Shown here in pieces: positions 8,171 to 17,351 of a DNA stretch of 64,000 nucleotides. The DNA comes from Burkholderia cenocepacia (lineage in GTDB: Bacteria; Pseudomonadota; Gammaproteobacteria; Burkholderiales; Burkholderiaceae): contig NZ_CP060040.1 in assembly GCF_014211915.1 (NCBI RefSeq), positions 2,232,001 to 2,296,000 on the forward strand, read 5' to 3'. Position numbers and translations under genes: made by a program. The first letter of the stretch is position 1, and each line of letters begins with the position of its first letter. The notes under the pieces are model-generated. The model saw only the letters and a program-made list of their open reading frames with translations, made no database searches and was not told the origin of the DNA.

Positions 8171-9538
8171 TCAAGCGGCCCGCGACTGGTTCAGCGTGAA
8201 CGACAACAGGTCGCCATCCGTCGGCTCGCCCCAGGTCTTCTGGGCCAGCCAGTCGAAAAAGGCCGTCTCGGCCAGCTTGGAATCGAGGCCGCGCTTGCGC
8301 CAGTCGTCGCGCAGATGCGAGCCCATCGTCGGCAACGCCTCGGACTCGAACGACTCGCGCGCCACTTCGCGCTCCGCGTCGCCCTGCTCTTCGTACAGCA
8401 CCTTCGCTTCCTTGCGGCGGAACGCTGCGAACTCGCTCAGCAGGCGCGCCTTCAGATCGTCCGGCTGCGCAGCCGCAACCTTCGCGGAAGGCGTGCCGGC
8501 CGGCAGCGCGTCGACCGACTCCACCGGCGGCGCATAACCCTTCTTCAGCGCGTCCTTGAACAGCGCCGGCGCGCTCCGCACCGGCGGCAGCGTCGTGCTG
8601 CGCATCCGCTGCTCGGTCATCTGCAGCGCGGCGCGAATCCGGTTTTCCTCGCTGTCCGCATAGAGCGTCTGCGCTTCCTTCAGCGGGATCCCGAGCTTCA
8701 CCATCCGGTCGACCAGCGTGCTGTCGAACACGTTCGGGTGCTCGTCGAGCGCGAGCATCGGCTGCTTGCGCTCGGTCACGCGGAACTGGATCTCGGCCAC
8801 CCGACGCCCTTCGCGGTGCTCGATCAGCTCGACGAAGATGTTGGTGACCGCGTTGACTTCCGCGATCGCGGGACGCAGGTAGTCGCGCTTGAAGTACTTG
8901 TACTCGCGCTTCGCTTCGTCGCCGGCTTCCGTGTCGGGCGTGCCTGACAGGATCGGCCGCCACCATTCCCACGGCTCGCGCATCGTCAGATGACTCGGGT
9001 TCGTCAGGTAGCGCACGCAGATCTCGTACAGCGCGAGACCGGCGCTGCTGCGCAACTGGCTCTGAAACTGCAGGCTCAGCCGCGCATACTGGACCGGGTC
9101 GAGCAGCTTCTTCTTGATCTTCGGCGCGAACGAGAATTCGACCCACACGCGGCGGGTGGTCGGGTCCTCGAGAATTTCCGCATCGGCGATCAGCGTGGAA
9201 ATCCCCCACTTGCGGCCCGGCTTCTGACTCGACGTCCCCGTGCTCCATTCGACCTGCACCGACACCATGCGGCGCAGGTGTTCCTTCACCAATGCGGTGT
9301 CGTTCGAATCGAAAGCAGAGTTCGCGACGATGTCCGACAGCAGCGCGCGATATGTATCGCCCGAGTCGTCGGCTTGCTGCGCGACGGCCAGCAGGACATT
9401 GAACAGCTTGCGAGTGAGGAGCGTGATCTTGCCGCTCTTCGGCTGAATGGCGATCGCCTCGACGGCCTTTCGCAATTCGGCTGAACTGGCACTCACCACA
9501 TCCACATCGGTTTTCTTGGCGCGCTTCGTCGTGGCCAT
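8171..9538 (-). CDS. repA: Replication initiator protein of the secondary chromosome (RepA type)
   Basis: 455 residues, starting MATTKRAKKTDVDVVSASSA at ATG 9536-9538. The central part (residues 40-270) resembles winged-helix initiators of the Rep_3/RepA class: ITLLTRKLFNVLLAVAQQ, FQSQLRSSAGLALYEICVRY and the MREPWEWWRPILSG segment. The C-terminal third is charged and variable. It should bind the iterons in the adjacent 9.6-11.0 kb region to open the origin and, as in iteron plasmids, may repress its own promoter there. It is convergent with parB, 92 bp apart. Neither strand supports any other gene here. Confidence 0.92.
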   Translation of the reverse strand: MATTKRAKKTDVDVVSASSAELRKAVEAIAIQPKSGKITLLTRKLFNVLLAVAQQADDSGDTYRALLSDIVANSAFDSNDTALVKEHLRRMVSVQVEWSTGTSSQKPGRKWGISTLIADAEILEDPTTRRVWVEFSFAPKIKKKLLDPVQYARLSLQFQSQLRSSAGLALYEICVRYLTNPSHLTMREPWEWWRPILSGTPDTEAGDEAKREYKYFKRDYLRPAIAEVNAVTNIFVELIEHREGRRVAEIQFRVTERKQPMLALDEHPNVFDSTLVDRMVKLGIPLKEAQTLYADSEENRIRAALQMTEQRMRSTTLPPVRSAPALFKDALKKGYAPPVESVDALPAGTPSAKVAAAQPDDLKARLLSEFAAFRRKEAKVLYEEQGDAEREVARESFESEALPTMGSHLRDDWRKRGLDSKLAETAFFDWLAQKTWGEPTDGDLLSFTLNQSRAA

Positions 9539-9656
9539 ACGTCGGGTCGGAGGAGAAGTTTCCCGGAAGGATAGCGCCTGCGGTGATGTGCGTCCAGAAC
9601 GACATGCTCACCATAGCCGGTGAAGCGCGCCGGCAAAACGGCACTCACCCGAACCG

Positions 9657-10967
9657 CTCCCGAAAATGCTCACCGGTCCGCCAGTGCGGTGTTCCGGACT
9701 CTTCCAGACGTGCCGCGGCATGCGCCGATTCACAGAATTTCACCTGTGCACGACACGTGCGAAATTGGCTCCCGTATCGGCTCACCTTTCGATTTGTCGT
9801 AATTTTGCGACTGCGCAGACGTGAGTTCGACACAGGGCCGCGATTGCACCTCACCGTCCCTTTTCCGACTGTGCCGATCGGCCTGTATGCATGTACAGGC
9901 GCGGCTCGCCGAGATATCGATTTGGCTTCGACACATGGAAAAGCGCGGTCGAAACCGGCACGCGCGACCCGATCGGTGCCTATTTGGCCGGACCGGGCGC
10001 GCATTGTACAGCGCGCCAATCGTATCCGGTCCCGAAAATGCTCACCTCAAGCACAGCATGTTGATTCGTCCGGGTGCCGACGAAGGCCCGACACACGGGC
10101 GACCGGCTGCCAATGGCTCCCGAAAACACTCACCTCAACGAAAAAATGCGGCACAGCAACGGGTACGGAAATGGCTCCCGAAAAATCTCACCGTAACCGC
10201 CGCGGTATCAAAAATCCCAATCTCTTCCGATACTTATGCACAGAAGGCATTTGCCTGTGCATCGCCAGGAGCCCCCGAAAAGCCTCACCTTTCGACGGGT
10301 ATCCTTCATACGACAACCGTATGTCGCCCCCCGAAAATTCTCACCTGTGCCAAAAAGTGGCACAGCAAAAACGAGATTTCTTCCAGTCCTGGCGGGCTTT
10401 TCGACGAATTCCGCCAGTCACAGGTCCCGAAAAGCCTCACCTTTGACCATTTTTTCAGCAAATACGTCTCCCGGAAAACCTCACCTGTAAGCCAAGTCGG
10501 AGCCTGTGATCCATGCCCCGAAAAAGCTCACCTTAAGGCGAACGGGGCAGGAAAACCCGGATTTCCCTCCCGAAAAGTCTCACCTTTGGGGCATCACAGG
10601 CCCAGGAGAGCACTTTTGCTGTGCAAAATGGCGTCCACTTCCCGGAAATCCTCACGGCAAATTCCCGTGGAGTCCCGTGGAACCTCACCTTTCGCCAAAT
10701 CTGCCCAAAAGATGGGCAGAATCGGGGCGCGAAGCAGGTCCTGCAAATTCTCACCTATGTCTGCACAGGCAGAAAACTGTGAAGTCAGGCACAGCGCGGC
10801 TTCTACGGCTGTGTGGCCCCGAAAACCCTCACCTTTAGGAAAACGTGTGTTTTACTGTGATCCCGAATCCGCTCACGACCCTTCCTGCAACGGCTCACGC
10901 AGCTCCCTGAACCCCATCACGTCAGCTCCCGCAGAAGATCACCTTGGCTCCCGTAAAACTTCACCTT
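9657..10967 (+). repeat. Iteron array, about 18 copies of a 20-bp repeat
   Basis: The consensus is CTCCCGAAAANNCTCACCTT, all in the same orientation. Copies begin at 9657, 9769, 10029, 10117, 10175, 10272, 10328, 10424, 10468, 10515, 10567, 10639, 10672, 10738, 10816, 10860, 10926 and 10948. Those at 10639, 10738, 10860 and 10926 are degenerate. The CTCACC half and the CCCGAAAA half are each well kept while the two middle bases vary, as expected for a two-part initiator site. Spacing is irregular (22-260 bp) with several copies 44-66 bp apart. RepA binding is inferred from the adjacent repA. Confidence 0.88.
10234..10242 (+). promoter_or_regulatory. DnaA box inside the iteron array
   Basis: TTATGCACA matches the DnaA consensus TTATNCACA exactly. 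It lies between iterons starting at 10175 and 10272, so DnaA probably assists RepA at this origin, as in other iteron replicons. Confidence 0.55.
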
Positions 10968-11302
10968 GTCGGCCGGAGAGCCTTGCACCATAAGGCTGTG
11001 CCGTGGCGTTAACGTTTTTAACTAAGGGTTCAAGGGTGTTTACTTCTAATACTCTCAAGACATCGGGCTGACGAGTTTTCCACAGACACCTCAACCCCAG
11101 AACACCCACGGGCGAACAGCTCCGCTGTCATGTGAAACAAAGGCCAAAATTCGGGGTCCGCTGAAAAATACTTATGCGACAAGGACTTGGCTAACTTTCT
11201 TCGCTTTGTTTCACGGAATTCCGGCTCACCTTCGGCAAGATCGGCTCCCTGATCCGGTTTCTGTGCAAAACGACGTAAATTCACAACGGACCCTCGAAAA
11301 AA

Positions 11303-11331
11303 GTATCAAGTGATACGTATTTCGTTATGAT
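11303..11331 (+). promoter_or_regulatory. Promoter and dyad operator of the KfrA-like gene
   Basis: The dyad GTATCA-AG-TGATAC (11303-11316) is followed by a -10-like TATGAT (11326-11331). The left arm occupies the -35 position, so a protein bound to the dyad would block RNA polymerase. KfrA proteins are known autorepressors that bind dyads at their own promoter; assignment here is inferred. Confidence 0.5.
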
Positions 11332-11361
11332 TGCCACAATTCATTGTCTGTGAGCGTGGTC

Positions 11362-12543
11362 ATGACCCTGGACGAAATGCGTCAAGTCATTCGGGAAGAA
11401 CTGGAATCGCTGCGTGCAAGCGGTGCTCGGCGCCAGGAATTGTCGCTGCACGCATGCAAGCGGCTGTTTTTCGATCTCGGCATTCGGCCGTCGGCCGCCA
11501 ACGTCCGCGATCTCACCCAGACCGGCAGCGCCAGCGACATCCCGAAAGACATCGACCATTTCTGGGAACGCATCCGTTCCGCCTCCAAGATCCGGCTCGA
11601 CGGCGCGGCGATCCCGAAAGCCGTCGAGGAAAAAGCCGGCGCGTTGCTCGGCGCACTCTATGAAGAGGCATTGAAAGCCGCGCGCGACAGCCTCGACGCC
11701 GACCGCGAACAGGTTCGCGCCGACATGGCCGACGCCGAACAGCGCTTGCGCGACGCGACCATCCGCCAGGAAACGCTTGAAGGTGCGCTCGCGCGCGGTG
11801 AAGCGAGAAACGAGCAATTGCAGGCGCGGGTGACCGAACTCGAAGTTCAGCTCGCGTCGCAAACGACCCACGGTTCGGCAAGCGAAGCAACCTTGCTCAC
11901 CACAGTCACCCGACTCGAAAAGGAGCTGGCCGCGGCCGCCGGCCGCATCGATGCCGAACAGGCACAGAACGCCGCGCTGCGCGACCGCATCGATGCTTTG
12001 CAAGCCGAATTGCAACAGCGCACCGAGCACTACGCGCAGCAAATCAAGGATGCGGTGGCCGAAGCCGAACGCCGCGTCAAGCCGATGCTGGTTGAACTGG
12101 ACTCATTGCGCAGCATGGCGTCGACCTACCAGAGCGGGTTGCGCGACGTTCAGCGCAAGGAATTCGATTTCCTGCAGCAGTTGAGTTCTGCCAAGGCGCG
12201 TGCTGATCGGCTCGAGGAACAGTTGCGCAGCCAGAGCGACGAACTGGAACGCGCCACGCGCGACGTGAATTCGTTGCGCGCGAACCGCGGGATGAATCCG
12301 GAAATCGCCGCGCTGCTGCGGCGCTTGGCCGATGCCGGACAACTGGACGCGGACGCGTATGCCGCAATCGGCACCTCGCTGGATCAGGAGATTCCGGCGC
12401 CGACGCGGTGCCCGCATTGCGACGGCGAACCGGAGCTGTCACATGGCGACGAGGGTTTTGAAGTCGCGTGCCCTGAGTGCGAGCACGCTTCGGGCGCGTG
12501 GCCGTCCCGCTTCGAAGCCGTCGCCCGTTTTACGCAAACCTGA
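11362..12543 (+). CDS. KfrA-like DNA-binding protein with long coiled coil and C-terminal zinc ribbon
   Basis: About 393 residues from ATG 11362 (TTG 11344 is an alternative giving six more). Residues 1-110 look like a KfrA N-terminal DNA-binding domain (MTLDEMRQVIREELESLRAS and ELSLHACKRLFFDLGIRP). Residues 115-330 are a nearly continuous heptad-rich coiled coil. The end carries paired cysteines CPHCDGEPE and CPECEHASG, a zinc-ribbon pattern. Plasmid KfrA proteins are alpha-helical nucleoid- or partition-associated autorepressors. A position next to repA, parAB and the iterons fits a role in replicon maintenance. It is not visibly co-transcribed with any neighbour. Confidence 0.75.
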   Translation: MTLDEMRQVIREELESLRASGARRQELSLHACKRLFFDLGIRPSAANVRDLTQTGSASDIPKDIDHFWERIRSASKIRLDGAAIPKAVEEKAGALLGALYEEALKAARDSLDADREQVRADMADAEQRLRDATIRQETLEGALARGEARNEQLQARVTELEVQLASQTTHGSASEATLLTTVTRLEKELAAAAGRIDAEQAQNAALRDRIDALQAELQQRTEHYAQQIKDAVAEAERRVKPMLVELDSLRSMASTYQSGLRDVQRKEFDFLQQLSSAKARADRLEEQLRSQSDELERATRDVNSLRANRGMNPEIAALLRRLADAGQLDADAYAAIGTSLDQEIPAPTRCPHCDGEPELSHGDEGFEVACPECEHASGAWPSRFEAVARFTQT

Positions 12544-12565
12544 CCGGGAAGCCGGCGATGCGCAC

Positions 12566-12585
12566 AGGTGAGATGATTCGGGAAG
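12566..12585 (-). repeat. Satellite iteron-like site A1
   Basis: The + strand reads AGGTGAGATGATTCGGGAAG, the reverse complement of the origin iteron with the same half-sites and spacing. It lies in the gap between the convergent KfrA-like and recombinase genes. Confidence 0.7.
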
Positions 12586-12589
12586 CTTG

Positions 12590-12609
12590 AGGTGAGGTTT
12601 TTCGGGAGC
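12590..12609 (-). repeat. Satellite iteron-like site A2
   Basis: AGGTGAGGTTTTTCGGGAGC on the + strand, an almost perfect inverted iteron, 24 bp from A1 (start to start). Confidence 0.8.
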
Positions 12610-12678
12610 TGTGAAACGGTGAGGCTGCGCCACGCAAGGCTGCTCACGGATCGCGTCGCGCGAGCAGCCGTTTCCTGA

Positions 12679-13698
12679 TCAGTGAGTTTCGTCGCGGTCG
12701 GACGCGTCACCGTTGCTGTCGGCCAGCCCGTCGCGCCAGTTTTTCCACGCGCGATGCAGGCGATTCGACGAGATCGGCCGCATGAAGCCGAGCCATTTGC
12801 CGACCCGCTCGGGCGGCACGTCGTGCTCGAACAGTTCCGCCGCGTAGGTATTGCGCAAGGTTTGCGGGCTGGTGCGTGCAGTGCGCGACGACGTGAGCCC
12901 GGCCGATTCGACGATCGCGTCGATCGCGCGCAGCATCGTCGCCTTGTGCATCGGCCGTCCGGCGTGCGACGCAGGGAAGACGAGCTCCCCCGGAATCTCC
13001 TGGCGTTTGCGTTCGGTGAGCCAGGCTTCCAGCAACGCGATCGCGAACGAGGCCAGATGAGTTTCGCGTGCGTAATCCGGATGCGTCGATTCGATCCGCA
13101 GCGACGTGTTGCTCGTATTGATGCAACTAATCGTAAGCGCGCGCGCTTCGCCGGTTTTGATGCCGGCGCCGAGAAATGCGGCGACGAGTGCGCGGTCGCG
13201 ACGCTCCTTCCAGTACGCGGAACCCGACACGCCGATCGGCGAAAACAGATACGCGAGCAACGTCGCGCGTTCCGCCGGTGTGAGGAAACCGGTCGGTTCG
13301 TTGTCGCGGGCCTTGCGCCAGGTCGCTTCGCCATCCTGAGCAATGAAGCGGGCCGGATTGGTCGATGCATATTCGGTGCGGCGAATATGGTCGAGCACGC
13401 GCTCGATCAGCCGCAGATAGCGCATTCGCTGCGTTTTCTTGATCGGCAACTCGCCGACGAAGTTCGCGATGGTCGGTGTATCGACCGTCGCCAGGTTCTT
13501 TTGATGCGCGCGCATCCACGCGAGAAACGCGCCCCATTGCGCGCGATAGACATCGGCCGACGAGCGACGATAGTCCTGCATTGCCAGCCATGCGTCGAAC
13601 GCGGCTTCGGGCGAAAGAACCCAGTCGGACGCATCGCGGTCGAACAGGTCCTTTTCTTCCGGCGGGGCGGCGGTGTCGGGAGAGGCGGGAAGGGACAT
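12679..13698 (-). CDS. Tyrosine recombinase-like protein, apparently catalytically degenerate
   Basis: 339 residues. A SAM-like N-terminal core-binding domain (AFDAWLAMQDYRRSSADVYR...) and a C-terminal recombinase fold are recognisable. Aligned by eye to XerC, the first catalytic Arg (TGLR in XerC) is Lys in FLGAGIKTGEARAL. The HxxR box reads QTLR in SPQTLRNTYAAEL (His lost, Arg kept), the LGH box reads LGF, and the nucleophilic Tyr position is His (SSNRLHRAW). It therefore keeps the fold but only one of five catalytic residues, suggesting a DNA-binding or architectural role at the origin. It lies 102 bp downstream of the LexA-box gene on the same strand. Confidence 0.8.
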   Translation of the reverse strand: MSLPASPDTAAPPEEKDLFDRDASDWVLSPEAAFDAWLAMQDYRRSSADVYRAQWGAFLAWMRAHQKNLATVDTPTIANFVGELPIKKTQRMRYLRLIERVLDHIRRTEYASTNPARFIAQDGEATWRKARDNEPTGFLTPAERATLLAYLFSPIGVSGSAYWKERRDRALVAAFLGAGIKTGEARALTISCINTSNTSLRIESTHPDYARETHLASFAIALLEAWLTERKRQEIPGELVFPASHAGRPMHKATMLRAIDAIVESAGLTSSRTARTSPQTLRNTYAAELFEHDVPPERVGKWLGFMRPISSNRLHRAWKNWRDGLADSNGDASDRDETH

Positions 13699-13800
13699 GG
13701 TATTAATTCCGTTAGTTGCGTATATGGTAGCCCTTTCCGCAACGTCTCGGGCAGCAAAAGGGTGAAGCGGCCGCCCTGCGCGGCGGTCGCGGTTGAGCCG

Positions 13801-14178
13801 TCAGTCGCCCCACGCCTTGGACGGGCGGTGAGGGCGCGACGGACGCACGGTATCGTGTGTCGTTGCCGCGGCTTCGTACGCGAGAACGGCGAATGAAAAG
13901 ACCGCGGGCAGCGCGTTCGAGCGCCCGAAGTCGATCGGATCGTCGGTCTCGGGAAACGTCATGTCCGACGGCCGTTCGAACAGTTGACGCATGCCGGCGT
14001 CGTGCCGGCTCGCAAAGCCGAGATCGGCGAGCGCCTCGGCTTCGATTGCGTGCAGCAGGCGCCACGTCAGCGGCACGCGCTGACGGATGTAGCGCCCGGC
14101 GATATGGCGAACGATCAATTCGAGGTCATGCGCGGCAGCCTTGAAGCTGAGCGCGGCCAAATCTTGTTCTTCTGTCAT
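13801..14178 (-). CDS. Small protein of unknown function behind a LexA box
   Basis: 125 residues from ATG 14176-14178 (MTEEQDLAALSFKAAAHDLE), preceded by AGGAG; the longer frame upstream would run through its own promoter. It is mostly helical by composition in the first half (LELIVRHIAGRYIRQRVPLT), followed by a small-residue-rich segment (ALPAVFSFAVLAYEAAATT) and a basic tail (RPSRPHRPSK). I recognise no family. A near-consensus LexA site covers the likely promoter. It is followed on the same strand by the recombinase-like gene, so both may be DNA-damage inducible. Confidence 0.7.
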   Translation of the reverse strand: MTEEQDLAALSFKAAAHDLELIVRHIAGRYIRQRVPLTWRLLHAIEAEALADLGFASRHDAGMRQLFERPSDMTFPETDDPIDFGRSNALPAVFSFAVLAYEAAATTHDTVRPSRPHRPSKAWGD

Positions 14179-14250
14179 TGCAGGCTCCTGTCGACCGGAG
14201 CGGGCGCCTCGGTGCGCCGGCTCCGGCCCATGCATGGCGGAATGTCCGTA

Positions 14251-14270
14251 TACTGTACAAACATACAGTG
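14251..14270 (-). promoter_or_regulatory. LexA (SOS) box
   Basis: TACTGTACAAACATACAGTG contains CTGT-N8-ACAG, the gamma/beta-proteobacterial LexA site. On the minus strand a possible -35 TTGCGG (14275-14280) and -10 TACAGT (14252-14257), 17 bp apart, bracket and overlap it, 73 bp upstream of the small gene's ATG. LexA binding would block this promoter. Confidence 0.75.
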
Positions 14271-14319
14271 CTTTCCGCAACTGGCCTGCAACTGACCTTT
14301 TGGCCGACTACCCGTGCCG

Positions 14320-14931
14320 TCAGCGATGGATCACGATCAACAAGGCCCGCGCTTCTGCCTTGCCGGGGTTGCGGATTGCATGCGGCTCATCGGCCGGGTA
14401 ACGCGCGGTGTCACCTGCCTTCAGGCGTCTGCTCGCCGCGGCGGCCTCGATTTCCATTGCGCCCTGCAGCACGGTGAGGTGCTCGCGCGTGCCCGGTTCG
14501 TGCGCGTTCGATACCAGTGCGCCGCCGCCCGGCAGCGTCAGCTCGTACCACTCGAACTTGCCGGCGAGGTCGATCGGGCCCCATACGCGCAACTGGTACC
14601 GGCCGTCGTGGCCGGCGAGCGTCGGAATGTCGTGCGGGCCGTCCACGCGGATCGTCTCGGGCGTCTTCGGCTGCGAGAACAATTCGTCGAGCGTGATGCC
14701 GAGCGCGTTCGTCAGCCGCCATGCCACGGCGATGGTCGGGTTGGCCTTGTCGCGTTCGATCTCGGAGAGCATCGATTTCGATACGCCGGCTGCGCGCGAC
14801 AAGTCATCGAGCGTCAGCTTGCGCTCGTTGCGCAGGCGCTGGATCTGCTCGCCCACACGCGGCGGGGTCGCGGCCGGCGGCTGCGGGGCGGCGTCGGCGG
14901 CCGGGCGCCGCGATCCGGAGGAACTTGCCAT
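14320..14931 (-). CDS. XRE-family regulator with C-terminal cupin domain
   Basis: 203 residues. After a low-complexity Pro/Ala lead, an HTH_3 domain occupies about 28-85 (LTLDDLSRAAGVSKSMLSEI and NPTIAVAWRLTNALGI). A cupin domain follows (EPGTREHLTVLQGAMEIEA and RYPADEPHAIRNPG) that should sense a small molecule. It is divergent from kbl-tdh with about 160 bp between start codons, so threonine or its catabolites are natural candidates for the effector and kbl-tdh for the target. This is inferred from position. PuuR/SutR-type regulators share this architecture. Confidence 0.88.
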   Translation of the reverse strand: MASSSGSRRPAADAAPQPPAATPPRVGEQIQRLRNERKLTLDDLSRAAGVSKSMLSEIERDKANPTIAVAWRLTNALGITLDELFSQPKTPETIRVDGPHDIPTLAGHDGRYQLRVWGPIDLAGKFEWYELTLPGGGALVSNAHEPGTREHLTVLQGAMEIEAAAASRRLKAGDTARYPADEPHAIRNPGKAEARALLIVIHR

Positions 14932-15089
14932 TTGGATTCCGTTCGCTTAGAGTTGTTCGATATTTCGAATTCTAGTTCGGAATATCGGATAAATGCGGTC
15001 AACCGAACGACCGACTATAACAGTAGCAGGCCGTCGCGCCGCCACGAGCGGTGCGCTGCGGAATGCGAAACCCTGTCAGGAGCTTTGCG

Positions 15090-16289
15090 ATGCGTGATGC
15101 CTTTCTCGCCCAGGTGCGCGGGACGCTCGACCAGATCCGCGCGGACGGTTTTTACAAGACCGAGCGCGAGATCGCGAGTCCCCAGGCGGCAGCCGTGCGG
15201 CTCGCCGGCGGTGCCGGCGTGCTCAATTTCTGCGCGAACAACTATCTGGGTCTGGCGAACGATCCGCGCCTGATCGACGCGGCGAAGGCCGGCCTCGACC
15301 AGGACGGCTTCGGCATGGCATCGGTGCGCTTCATCTGCGGCACGCAAACCGTCCACAAGCAACTGGAAAGCGCGCTGGCCACGTTTCTCGGCACCGAGGA
15401 CAGCATCCTCTATTCGAGCTGCTTCGACGCGAACGGCGGGCTGTTCGAAACATTGCTCGACGAGAACGACGCGGTGATCAGCGACGAACTGAATCACGCG
15501 AGCATCATCGACGGCATTCGCCTGTGCAAGGCGAAGCGTTTTCGCTACAAGAACAACGATCTGTCCGACCTCGAGGCGAAGCTCAAGGAAGCCGACGCCG
15601 CGGGCGCGCGCCACAAGCTGATCGCGACCGACGGCGTGTTTTCGATGGACGGCATCATCGCCGATCTCAAAGGCATCTGCGATCTCGCCGATCGCTACGG
15701 CGCGCTCGTGATGGTCGACGATTCGCATGCGGTCGGCTTCATCGGCACGCACGGCCGCGGCACGCCCGAGCACTGCGGCGTCGAAGGTCGCGTGGACATC
15801 ATCACGGGCACGCTCGGCAAGGCGCTCGGGGGTGCCTCGGGCGGCTATGTCGCCGCGCGTCGCGAGGTGATCGAGCTGCTGCGCCAGCGCTCGCGTCCGT
15901 ATCTGTTCTCGAACACGCTCACGCCGAGCATCGCCGCGGCGTCGCTGAAGGTGCTGGAGCTGCTCGGCAGCGACGAAGGCGCGAAGCTGCGCGAGCGCGT
16001 GCGCGAGAACGGCGCGCGGTTCCGCAAGCAGATGACCGAAGCCGGCTTCACGCTCGTGCCCGGCGCGCATCCGATCATCCCGGTGATGCTCGGCGACGCG
16101 CAGCTCGCGACGAACATGGCCGACAAGCTGCTCGGCGAAGGGGTCTACGTGATCGGCTTCTCGTTCCCCGTCGTGCCGCGCGGCCGTGCGCGCATCCGCA
16201 CGCAGATGAGCGCCGCGCATACGCCCGAACAGATCGACCAGACGGTCGCCGCATTCGTGCGCGTCGGCAAGTCGCTCGGCATCATCTGA
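15090..16289 (+). CDS. kbl: 2-amino-3-ketobutyrate coenzyme A ligase
   Basis: 399 residues from ATG 15090 with AGGAG at 15078; typical length for Kbl. It is an alpha-oxoamine synthase of PLP fold type [11 protein letters not shown] near 135, the DDSHAVGF cofactor-Asp motif near 210, and the PLP-binding Lys in [13 protein letters not shown] near 244. It cleaves 2-amino-3-ketobutyrate with CoA to glycine and acetyl-CoA. It forms an operon with tdh, 13 bp downstream, which makes its unstable substrate from L-threonine. Confidence 0.97.
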   Translation: MRDAFLAQVRGTLDQIRADGFYKTEREIASPQAAAVRLAGGAGVLNFCANNYLGLANDPRLIDAAKAGLDQDGFGMASVRFICGTQTVHKQLESALATFLGTEDSILYSSCFDANGGLFETLLDENDAVISDELNHASIIDGIRLCKAKRFRYKNNDLSDLEAKLKEADAAGARHKLIATDGVFSMDGIIADLKGICDLADRYGALVMVDDSHAVGFIGTHGRGTPEHCGVEGRVDIITGTLGKALGGASGGYVAARREVIELLRQRSRPYLFSNTLTPSIAAASLKVLELLGSDEGAKLRERVRENGARFRKQMTEAGFTLVPGAHPIIPVMLGDAQLATNMADKLLGEGVYVIGFSFPVVPRGRARIRTQMSAAHTPEQIDQTVAAFVRVGKSLGII

Positions 16290-16302
16290 CGGAGGCGCGA
16301 CC

Positions 16303-17331
16303 ATGAAAGCACTGGCAAAGCTCGAACGCGGCCCCGGCCTCACGCTTACGCGCGTGAAGCGTCCCGAAGTCGGCCACAACGACGTGCTGATCAAGATCCG
16401 CCGCACGGCGATCTGCGGCACCGACATCCATATCTGGAAGTGGGACGACTGGGCGCAGAAGACGATTCCGGTGCCGATGCACGTCGGCCATGAATACGTC
16501 GGCGAGATCGTCGAGATGGGGCAGGAAGTGCGCGGCTTCGCGATCGGCGATCGTGTGTCCGGCGAAGGTCACATCACGTGCGGTTTCTGCCGAAACTGTC
16601 GCGCCGGGCGCCGGCATCTGTGCCGCAACACGGTGGGCGTCGGCGTGAACCGCGAAGGCGCATTCGCCGAATACCTGGCGATTCCGGCGTTCAACGCGTT
16701 CAAGATCCCGCCGGAGATCTCCGACGATCTCGCGTCGATCTTCGATCCGTTCGGCAACGCGACGCATACGGCGCTGTCGTTCAACCTCGTCGGCGAAGAC
16801 GTGCTGATCACCGGCGCGGGCCCGATCGGCATCATGGCCGTCGCGATCGCGAAGCACGTCGGCGCGCGCAACGTCGTCATCACCGACATCAACGACTATC
16901 GGCTGGAACTCGCACGCAAGATGGGCGCGACGCGCGCGGTCAACGTCGCGCGCGAGTCGCTGCGCGACGTGATGGCCGACCTGCACATGACCGAAGGCTT
17001 CGACGTCGGGCTCGAGATGTCGGGCGTGCCGAGCGCGTTCACGAGCCTGCTCGAGGCGATGAACCACGGCGGCAAGGTCGCGCTGCTCGGCATCCCGCCC
17101 GCGCAGACGGCGATCGACTGGAACCAGGTGATCTTCAAGGGGCTCGAGATCAAGGGCATCTACGGCCGCGAGATGTTCGAGACCTGGTACAAGATGGTCG
17201 CGATGCTGCAGAGCGGCCTCGACCTGTCGCCGATCATCACGCATCGCTTCGCGGCCGATGATTACGAGCAAGGCTTCGCCGCGATGCTGTCCGGCGAAAG
17301 CGGCAAGGTGATTCTCGACTGGACGGCCTGA
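16303..17331 (+). CDS. tdh: L-threonine 3-dehydrogenase
   Basis: 342 residues, a zinc-dependent medium-chain dehydrogenase. Catalytic zinc ligands are in [16 protein letters not shown] and GHEYVGEI, and the structural zinc loop is [15 protein letters not shown]. The NAD-binding Rossmann motif is [15 protein letters not shown]. It oxidises L-threonine to 2-amino-3-ketobutyrate for Kbl, feeding glycine and acetyl-CoA. It is the second gene of the kbl-tdh operon and is followed by a clear intrinsic terminator. Confidence 0.97.
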   Translation: MKALAKLERGPGLTLTRVKRPEVGHNDVLIKIRRTAICGTDIHIWKWDDWAQKTIPVPMHVGHEYVGEIVEMGQEVRGFAIGDRVSGEGHITCGFCRNCRAGRRHLCRNTVGVGVNREGAFAEYLAIPAFNAFKIPPEISDDLASIFDPFGNATHTALSFNLVGEDVLITGAGPIGIMAVAIAKHVGARNVVITDINDYRLELARKMGATRAVNVARESLRDVMADLHMTEGFDVGLEMSGVPSAFTSLLEAMNHGGKVALLGIPPAQTAIDWNQVIFKGLEIKGIYGREMFETWYKMVAMLQSGLDLSPIITHRFAADDYEQGFAAMLSGESGKVILDWTA

Positions 17332-17351
17332 GTCGAGTGAGTGTCGAGACG

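Larger units (their letters stand above)
9539..11361. other. Putative replication origin region (oriC2 type)
   Basis: 1.8 kb without a credible gene between repA and the KfrA-like gene. It contains about 18 recognisable iterons (9657-10967), a DnaA box (10234-10242), an AT-rich stretch with GTTAACGTTTTTAACTAAG near 11008-11030 that could be the unwinding element, a second DnaA-like TTTTCCACAG (11076-11085), and a promoter with dyad symmetry at 11303-11331. An open frame spanning 9821-10993 only mirrors the repeat. Confidence 0.8.

Noticed and set aside
9657..10967. CRISPR array
   Set aside because: The repeats are only 20 bp with two variable central bases and spacing from 22 to 260 bp, and no cas genes are present. 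The pattern fits initiator iterons.
9821..10993. 390-residue open frame across the iteron region
   Set aside because: Its translation is a by-product of the repeated CCCGAAAA...CTCACC units (recurring Lys/Ser-Leu-Thr/Ser-Pro words). There is no ribosome site and no protein-like pattern.
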